DNA of 5,694 bases from Chloroflexaceae bacterium UBA1466 (GTDB lineage: Bacteria; Chloroflexota; Chloroflexia; Chloroflexales; Chloroflexaceae). The translations under genes were made by a program, and so were the position numbers. Each line of letters opens with the position of its first letter. Within the stretch, counting starts at the first letter, position 1. The DNA lies in assembly GCA_002325605.1 (NCBI GenBank), contig DCSM01000104.1, forward strand, positions 4,151 through 9,844, in the 5' to 3' direction. The notes beneath the pieces were generated by a model. That model was not told the DNA's origin. It worked only from the letters and a program-made list of their open reading frames with translations, and did not search any database. Shown here piece after piece: positions 5,684 to 5,694 of this stretch.

Positions 5684-5694
5684 CCAACAGCTAA

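Noticed and set aside
5650..5694. Tail of another minus-strand gene entering from the right edge
   Set aside because: Two frames stay open for only 9-14 codons before a stop, too little to support a coding call.

Overview
The window reads as chromosomal DNA from a bacterium of about 50% GC. A member of Chloroflexota, of the Herpetosiphon/Chloroflexia type, is the best guess. The grounds are the adjacent DUF3090 and SCO1664-type genes (a pair I know from Actinobacteria and Chloroflexota), the moderate GC and A/T-tolerant codon use (which fit actinobacteria poorly), and AGGCTGGAAGCC-type intergenic repeats that I recall from Chloroflexota and a few other phyla. This assignment is an inference; there is no rRNA or other firm marker here.

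Layout. Bases 1-888 (+ strand) hold the C-terminal ~295 residues of a family 4 (GT-B) glycosyltransferase cut by the left edge; this part is clearly AT-richer than the rest. It meets head-on a block of minus-strand genes. The meeting point carries a strong hairpin plus T-run (903-934) that ends minus-strand transcription. Read in the direction of transcription (right to left), the minus block is: a small two-helix membrane protein of unknown function (5563-5300); a 265-bp gap; a DUF3090 zinc-ribbon protein (5034-4498); an SCO1664-type PI3/4-kinase-like protein (4491-3742); glmS (3690-1843); and a DUF3825 protein (1748-963).

The 265-bp gap holds a near-consensus sigma-70 promoter aimed at DUF3090. 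Upstream of it lie two 27-nt repeats with a 40-nt period and two perfect stem-loops. DUF3090, the kinase-like gene and glmS are separated by only 6 and 51 bp and look like one operon. DUF3825 may be read through from glmS or driven by its own weaker promoter. The right-hand 130 bp, ahead of the membrane-protein gene, contains a nested long inverted repeat.

Biology. GlmS makes glucosamine-6-phosphate, the entry point to UDP-GlcNAc and envelope polysaccharides, and the glycosyltransferase next door acts in envelope or exopolysaccharide assembly. The two conserved but uncharacterised genes ahead of glmS and the stand-alone DUF3825 protein are the least understood parts. I see no clear sign of a phage, transposase, CRISPR array or defence island. 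The most unusual non-coding content is the structured repeat block at 5134-5260 and the inverted repeat at 5595-5683.
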